Assembly (NCBI RefSeq): GCF_030867095.1 | Contig: NC_081825.1 | Span: forward strand, 46,180,501 to 46,244,500 | Direction of reading: 5' to 3' | Length of the DNA stretch: 64,000 nt | Origin: Alligator mississippiensis | Lineage: Eukaryota; Chordata; Crocodylia; Alligatoridae | Notes under the pieces: generated by a model | What the model saw: the letters and a program-made list of their open reading frames with translations, nothing else | Told to the model about the DNA's origin: nothing | Database searches by the model: none | Position numbers and translations under genes: made by a program | Part shown: in pieces, positions 57,841 to 64,000 of the stretch | How the letters are laid out: each line of letters begins with the position of its first letter | Position numbering within the stretch: position 1 is the first letter of the stretch

Positions 57841-59599
57841 GAAATGCAAGTGCTCCAAATTCAAGCTAGCTTTAACACCGATCAACATTTTTGCAGCTGA
57901 CAGTGTAAGGTGTCACAAGACCCTAAGAAAAAATAATTAGCTACTAAATCATAGCCACATTTGTAAATGAAAATATTTCACCCGTAGTATCGGTTAAAAG
58001 TTAGAAGTGATACGTGTTATACTTTTGTTTGGAGCTTTAAACTAGATGTTTAATTTTTCTGTCTTTAAAACACATGAACAAAGCTGATAAATGTAATAGA
58101 TAGCAATGATACTCAGTCTTGATATTTATACAAGAAATGAAACAGAGTTTTGAAGAAGAACATAACATGACAATATTTATGCTCTTCTGTATTTCATAAG
58201 TGAGATGTAATAGAAAGGGAAAATATGTTCTCTTATTTAAACAATAAGCACAAACTAAGCCAGCTGGTGCAGCCTGTTGGGAGCCAATATGTGGGTCAGC
58301 ACATTGCATAATCAGCACTTCTCTTCTTCAGCAAATCCACCTGCCTGAGTAAACAGACAATATGGGGCCCCAGTGCAACAAATTACATTATTAAAGAGAC
58401 AACTTTGTAAATTTGTGGCCTACTTAGGCTTATTTTCTAGTTGCCATTAAACCTTGTTGAAGGAAAGTCCTTTGTCTTATTAATTTCTCCATTGAGCCCA
58501 TTGCTTCCCTTATGGTTACTGAAATGCAAGGAGTAACACTATTAATAAAGTTACAACACGTAAAGAATGCAAAGACTATGTGAATTTAAATTACTTAAAT
58601 CTTACTTTCTTCTGAGATAATTGAAAACAGTGTTATATTTTCTCCTCACAAACAGGAGCTGAAACAGATTGTGAATGCTTGGTTAAAAGGATTATATACA
58701 CTCAATCTTCTAGTGACCTTCACTAAATCAAGAGCTTAGTTTACTACATACCTGCACATACCTGAAATTTAGTTAGACTAAACACTTTGAAAGTAATGAT
58801 TCAGTTAGTTCCATCCCTCTTTAATATGTCCTGGGAAATGCATTGTTTCAGGGAGAAATCGACTCCACTTCATCTAAAAAGTCTGACATATCAGAACTAA
58901 AAAACTACCCCCAAACAAGTGAGAAAGAAAGGGGGAAAAACAATTAAAGTAATTGGAAGCAGATGGGTTATGTCGAATACAGTGTAAGCTTGAATAAAAA
59001 CTAAAAGACTGCATTAAAATACGAAAGTCAAAGCCTGAATAAGCTGTTATGGGTTGGCCTTCAGTGAAAGTTCTTGATGTTTGGAAGAATAGTTCAAAAT
59101 CTATGTCTTCTGAATTAATCAAAATATTCATGTACTGGAAAGCTTATACAAGTTATAATATTGCCTGAACATTAATTTATTTTAAAAATCACCACTTCTT
59201 ACCCAATGCCTGGTTTCAGACTGAAACAAAACACAGCTTAAATGTTGATGAACAATTTAGAAGCTATTGAAAATACTCCGAGATTATTTTTTCTTTTATT
59301 TTTCATGTAATTTTTCTATTTTACATTTGAATTTGCATGTCTATAATCTGTTGATTGATACATTATATTCATCATTTCCAAAATTCTAACAAATGAGTTA
59401 TTTACTTATGATACTATATTATATCTTTTTAACTGAATGAGAAAATCTAGCTATTTTCTGCAGATATAAAATTAGAAGTTTACATTCATTGCTGAAACTG
59501 GCAAAAAAGTATCTTATATGGTATAATATATATTTAAGTATATGTATAATCATGTATCTATATATTGAAATACTGAAACTAAGTTCTACCTAGCTATCT
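57841..59599. other. AT-rich intergenic DNA, nothing assignable
   Basis: About 1.75 kb, very AT-rich toward its right end, with no recognised element. The 93- and 85-codon minus frames at 58037-58318 and 58874-59131 carry no motif. Confidence 0.6.
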
Positions 59600-60453
59600 A
59601 CTGTATTGATTTGAATCCAAGACAAGGCTTCTCCCCCAGTCAACTTGAGGGAAAACAGCCCCTCATCTTGAACTTAGCGCAAACCAGGGGAGGGAGGGAT
59701 ATAGGGCAGGTGGCTGCTATGGCTCCAATTCCAGACCCATCCAGGCTTGGGGTGCAGTTCAGAGACACAACAACTTCCATCCTCCACCACCTGCCCTCTG
59801 CAACTTTTGCAATGCCATATGCATTCTCTCGTGCTTCTCCCCATGCCACTGCTTCTGCCTTTGACCCACTCTTGCTTATCTTCTGTCCTGGTTCTGGCTC
59901 TCAGTCCAGCCCAGGGAATGGAGCATGTACTTAATCCAGTCCCCACCTGTCCAGGCAGCAGTGGTTACAGTGGTGGCAGCTCCAGCCCCAGCTCTAGCTC
60001 TGATCCTGTTGGGTGGGGCAGGCAACAGGTAGCTCAGGGAAGGGGAGCAGGCACAAGGAGCAGGTGGGAGATGGGCAATTGGAAGGGGGCAATATTAAGT
60101 TCAGCATAGGCACCACATGGGGGGGCAGCAGTGGGGAGGGGAGTGGGGCAGGTGCTGGGGGGGGGAACAGGGAGCTCAGTCATGGTGAAGCAGGGAGCTG
60201 GGAGTGGAGGAGGGCAAGTGATGGGAAGAACAGCAGGCAAGGGGCAGGTGACAGGCCATTTGATTTCCCCTCTGCCTGCCTCCTTATTACTGGTTGCCCC
60301 TCTGCAGTGGTGGTGGGGTGGAAATTTAAGACGACCTTCCTATAACTAGATTCTTTACATGGAAAATTATAACAAATTTATAATTTTTCCATGTATAGAC
60401 TCCAATTATTGGGAGATCATCTTAAAGTAATCTTGGATTTGGGTAAATACAGT
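59600..60453. mobile_element. Unclassified TIR element, copy 1
   Basis: The left end ACTGTATTGATTTGAATCCA and the complement of the right end ACTGTATTTACCCAAATCCA are clear inverted repeats followed by AGA. Just inside the right end is a hairpin at about 60357-60398 (ACATGGAAAATTATA and its complement). The interior is GC-rich with no recognised protein. The ACTG tips recall CACTA/Chapaev-type ends, but no target duplication was found. Confidence 0.6.
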
Positions 60454-61056
60454 GGCCATTTATCTAACTAGCAAAATTTTTGGGTCCTGTACCAAGGGGC
60501 CCGGGGAGGGGGTGGGTATGATCTGACCAGCCAATTTCCCTCAGGGATAGTCCAAGATGGCAACCTGAAGAGTTACAGGAATTGGCTTGCAGAGGCCCAC
60601 TCTGACAATGCCTTCCACTTCTTTTAGTTCCTGGTCTGGGAATGTGTCTGTTTTATGTTTGAATAGTTCACATTGTGGTGGGCAATCAAAGGAGTAGTCT
60701 ACAGGGGAAGATTTCTAAAAGTGTGGCAGTTCTAAAATGTGACAGCATTAAGGGTGGTGAAGAAGGTGAAGGCAGTTTCAATATTTGGGGATACGAATTT
60801 TCTACTGATGAATGCTTTCATGTGCAACCCTTGATGGGGCTTTCTGCAGATTAGCACTTTCACTATGCACTTCAGTTTAGATGGTTCATATAACACTTCA
60901 GATTTGCCTTTGATGATCACTCTGGTGCACCAGTAGTTTTACACCCACTACTCTGGTCTCAGTAGCACACTAGGCTTTAGAACAAATTTCAAAGGAAAGA
61001 ATAAGTAAAGAAAAAAAGACATGGAGGTGAATGGAAAATAGGACAGAATACAATGT
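60454..61056. other. Unassigned DNA
   Basis: About 600 bp. A 62-codon minus frame at 60732-60920 (MIIKGKSEVLYEPSKLKC) continues with open codons on both sides but matches nothing I recognise. It could be a decayed fragment of an unknown element. Confidence 0.4.
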
Positions 61057-61402
61057 ACTGTATTAATGTGACTCCAAGCCAAGTTTTATATCCTCATTTT
61101 ACAACATGAGGGGAGGGGGAATCTCCTTCCCTTGGAACTGAATATGAGGCAGTGGGAGGACAGGCAGCTGCTGCAATTCCAGCTCCAGCCACAACCTTTC
61201 TCCCCCCAGTCCACACTGCTGCTACAGAGCCCATACATGGTATGGGCCATGCTCTATACCTCAGTTGTGGAATAGATAGAGTCTGTCGGCATGGAGCAAA
61301 GATAAGTGCAGAGATGAAAGGAGCAGGATGGGGGTAGAAGCAGAAGCAGGGCAAGGCTGCAGGGGAGGGCAGAATTGGCACTGGGGAAAGATAGGGAGAG
61401 GG
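61057..61402. mobile_element. Unclassified TIR element, copy 2 (left part only)
   Basis: ACTGTATTAATGTGACTCCA corresponds to the left end of copy 1 at 59600, and GCAATTCCAGCTCCAGCC corresponds to GGCTCCAATTCCAGACC inside it. The copy stops at the left tip of hAT element G, which may have inserted into it. Confidence 0.5.
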
Positions 61403-61619
61403 TAGGGCTGTGCAAAACAACACATTCCGTTTCGACTTCTGTTTCACCATTTTGATGGGACAGTGTTTCATTTTGAGTTTCATTTAGTTTTCAAAGCACT
61501 ATTTTGTTTTGCGTCATCAAAATTGTTTTGTTGTTTCAACACTGTTTCGTTTTGCCCATAGGCTACAATGGGGAAGCACAAAACTACCTGTAACTTTGTC
61601 ATTTCTTGCTTGCATTGGA

Positions 61620-61900
61620 TGAAACTTGCTGGGATGGTATCCCCTTCTGAGGCCATGAAGCCTGCCATGATTCAAAGAGATAGATGCAAGAGTTTTTGAG
61701 AAACTGCACCTCAAAGTCTTGAATGCAAAACTTGAATCAAAGCAAAGCAGGGTGAAAACTGCAGGCATGGTAGCCCATGCTGTGGCCATGAAGCCTGCCA
61801 GCTTTCAAGGAGATAGGTGAAGGGGTTTCTGGGAAAATGCACCTCAGACTGCTGACAAGCAAAACTCATGATGTGTGACTTTGCATGTGTGTTAAGACGC
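61620..61900. repeat. Subterminal tandem units at the 3' end of hAT G
   Basis: Two ~150-bp units carrying GGCCATGAAGCCTGCCA, GAAACTGCACCTC and GACAAGCAAAACTCATGATG, homologous to those in A, C and D. Confidence 0.72.
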
Positions 61901-62109
61901 GCCCCCACTGGTGCTGAGGCCTCTACATCACACAGTAGTGTTCCCCAATGAGGTCTCCTTCTCCCCTACAGCCTCATCCTGGTTCACCACTTTAGATAAC
62001 AACAGGTAAAATAATAACTTAGTGAGCAGCAGCACAGTAGCACCAGCATCATCCCAGGCAGCCAAACTGTGACAGAGCCTTTCTTTCCTCTCCTGCAGGA
62101 GCTTATTCT

Positions 62110-62645
62110 CCAGCAGTTGCCAGAGAACTCGCCCTGCTAGCTCCAGCCCTGGGGCTAGGATGTGCCCAGGGCCCTGTGTCCTTCTGGTCATGTGCCAGGG
62201 GTGTTGGTCTAAGGACATGGTACTGGCAGACAAGGTCCTTTGGGTCAATCTAATCTGGTATCTTTTAGCAGACCAACTGAATAGTTACAGAAAGATATCT
62301 TAGCAAGTTTTTAGATTGAAAAACCCTTCATCAGGCTGAGGAAGCACTTGCAGTTGGTGTGTATGCTGTTCCTGGATGAAAGGAATAGTAAAGAAGCCAG
62401 AGGCTGGCATGCAATACAGGCAAGAAAGCCAAGCTGTGAAAATGGAAATGGAGGCATCAGGGGGTGAGGGACAGACTGAGGTGGTGGCGGCGGGGAAGGG
62501 GGGTGGCAAGCGGGGTGTAGTAGCACAGGTCAAAGTGCAGAGGTATTGGGATTCAGATGTCCAGCAGGTTGTAGTGTTTCAGAATTCAAATGTACCTAGG
62601 AGTTTGTTTAACTGCAGTTCATAGGCTCATCTGTGAAAAATGGTT
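62110..62645. repeat. Cassette R, single arm, in hAT G
   Basis: Starts with the edge words AAGGTCCTTTGGGTCAATC and CTGGTATCTTTTAGCAGACC. It continues through AGATTGAAAAACCCTTCATC, AGGCTGAGGAAGCAC and CTGTTCCTGGATG and ends near TGAAAAATGGTTTGTG. The opposite arm is missing and transposase sequence follows directly. Confidence 0.7.
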
Positions 62646-63738
62646 TGTGTCCACTTGCTCCAGATGTCCAAGGTGAAGTATAAGGCCATCTGTGGACCTG
62701 CCTTGAAAAGCTTCTCTCAAGTACCCGCTGCATGCCTCATAAAGGGAGGGTACCACCATCCTGCTGAAGGTGGTGCATGAGGGCACTTAGTAGGATGGGG
62801 CCATGAGCACCATGAGCTGCCTGAACCCTTTCCACTCAGCTAAGGAGAAGGTCTGGCCATCCATAGCAAGCAACTCCCCAATGCTCTGGGTGATCTTGTT
62901 CACCCTTGCAACACCCCTCCCCCCCCCACTTTCTGTTCACCTTTCCTCCTTCCAGGGTGGCATGCCTCTGCTTTGGGAGGACAGGGGGTTTGGAGCGAGA
63001 GGGGGATTTCCCTTTGGACATGTTCCCACTGGTGCCAGGCTAAGAGATGCATCAGAATCCCCGTGGTGCTTATGTGTCTTGTTTCTTTGCTCCAGCTGGT
63101 TTTGGCTGAGCAGTGCAGGCATATAGTGTATGTGGGATCATCTGCCAGCTCAAAATGATCCCATACAATATTACCCACTCGCTTCTGGAGTGTGGATGCA
63201 TGTGTGGATGCTGCAATTTCTGCCTCCTCAGCAGGGAGAGGCACAGCAACATGAGGAGTGGACTCAGCTGAGCTGCTTCCTTCCACAATCTCTACCTCAG
63301 CCTCCTCTGAAGTGTCTTCTGGGGAAACTTGAGGGGTATGGAGCACAAATTCAGCTGATTCCCCCTCCTTCCCCAGAATTTCCCTTGCCAGGGCGCTGAG
63401 ATCCAGCTCCAGCTCTTCCTCTGGCACTGGAAGGCTCAGCATAGGAAGTGCAATGGGGGTGGAGGAGACTGTCATGCTGCTGCTGTTGCTGCTGCTTGTT
63501 GTCATGGTGGTGGGGGGATAATTGCTGGTGCTCTTGGAAAGGATATAGACTCAGGCACAGGCTGTGGCAATGGCACTGCTCCCCTCCCCTTGCTGCCTGT
63601 AGAACTGGAAGCCTCATCCCTGGTAGTTGTGGGAAAGAGGCTGCATCCTAGTTTGGGGGGGAGACTTACAACTCTCCCTCTACCCCCTCTTCTGCCTCTC
63701 CCTAAAGGTGTGCCAGCTGCCTTACCACTGTGCTTCAT
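62646..63738 (-). pseudogene. hAT transposase with BED zinc finger, truncated copy G
   Basis: The Met at 63738 starts MKHSGKAAGTPLGRGRRGGRG, the same opening as in A and C. After a serine/proline-rich stretch the frame changes near 63.50 kb, then 201 codons stay open (63505-62900). This part shows LSLPVPEEELELDLSALA, an acidic segment, and a BED finger whose key residues are W115, C129, C132, H153 and H158 (IVWDHFELADDP...ICLHC...LMHLLAWH) by numbering of that frame. A proline/lysine-rich linker follows. Decayed central sequence matching about 10995-11230 of A reaches 62646 and then stops at cassette R. The catalytic core and dimerisation region are absent. The finger would bind DNA, probably element ends. 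Confidence 0.85.
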
Positions 63739-64000
63739 GGTGTCTTTCATAGTGTCTTTTCTTTATAAAAATATATAAAAGTATATGTGCTTTCCTATAT
63801 AAATTCTGTAGTATAATATCCAGTATAATTATGAAACTGAAAAGAATAAATCAATGAATATAATAATAAATAAAAGGGTCTAGAAAGAAAGCAAAAGTTA
63901 TTGTGGAATCCCACTTGCTAGACTAGCAAGTAGGAAATCAAATTCATGGTAGTAGTATCCTTTGTTGTCTAATGCTCTTGAACTTCTGGAAGATAGCTCA

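Larger units (their letters stand above)
61403..64000 (-). mobile_element. hAT DNA transposon G, cut by window edge
   Basis: The 3' tip TAGGGCTGTGCAAAAC lies at 61403. Tandem units, a 3' block shared with A (AGTGTTCCCCAATGAGG), cassette R and a minus-strand transposase follow, in the same order as in A. The 5' tip lies beyond the window, so the target duplication cannot be tested. The transposase lacks its middle and C-terminal parts, so this copy is non-autonomous. Confidence 0.82.

Noticed and set aside
60732-60920. 62-codon minus frame as a small gene or pseudogene
   Set aside because: Reads like protein but matches nothing I can name. Too short to support without a search.
62900-63505. 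Host ZBED-type gene
   Set aside because: The BED finger is real, but it lies between transposon landmarks, is frame-broken upstream and is truncated at cassette R.

Overview
The window is non-coding, repeat-dense vertebrate DNA, most likely from a sauropsid and best fitting a crocodilian. The reasons are CR1 LINEs with an ATCTATGA-type 3' tail, a large family of BED-finger hAT DNA transposons, compact endogenous retrovirus copies, (CA)n and (GA)n microsatellites, AT-rich unique DNA, and old insertions that are still readable. The species call is inference. I found no host protein-coding exon, tRNA, rRNA, CRISPR or bacterial-type feature. Almost every longer open frame lies in a mobile element or in GC-rich filler.

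Layout. 1-884 is the 5' end (minus strand) of an endogenous retrovirus that runs off the left edge. 1.0-1.7 kb is a decayed LINE. 1.7-7.2 kb is mostly unassigned AT-rich DNA with microsatellites and one MITE. 7.2-12.9 kb is hAT element A (minus-strand transposase, degenerate 8-bp target duplication). 13.8-21.3 kb is hAT element C (plus strand, perfect 8-bp duplication GTAAATAC). C is split by a foldback hAT derivative D (15.0-18.0 kb), which itself holds a solo LTR (E). A second solo LTR (H) sits near the right end of C. 21.3-31.8 kb holds MITEs, a 341-bp near-perfect palindrome and a GC-rich TIR element. 31.8-34.1 kb is a 5'-truncated CR1 with a 544-codon open reverse-transcriptase frame. It is followed by a small hAT-like element and an older CR1 in tail-to-tail orientation. 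35.3-38.5 kb is a two-LTR endogenous retrovirus with target duplication ATTTT. 38.6-38.9 kb is a rearranged hAT transposase scrap. 41-50 kb holds MITEs, two non-autonomous hATs and a cluster of palindromes with simple repeats at their centres. 52.3-54.3 kb holds a Harbinger-like element and a solo LTR of the same retroviral family. 54.4-55.5 kb is an old CR1. 59.6-61.4 kb holds two copies of an unclassified TIR element. 61.4-64.0 kb is hAT element G, cut by the right edge.

The most interesting system is the hAT family represented by A, C, G and derivative D. The three transposase-bearing copies share one architecture: a transposase with a basic N-terminus and BED finger, then an inverted-repeat cassette R at the same relative place, then tandem units of about 150 bp next to the 3' terminal repeat. 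D consists of two such 3' ends in inverted orientation around a short spacer. That suggests the tandem units and the 3' tip are enough to be mobilised, a testable hypothesis. All coordinates and similarities come from reading by eye. No alignment or database search was run.
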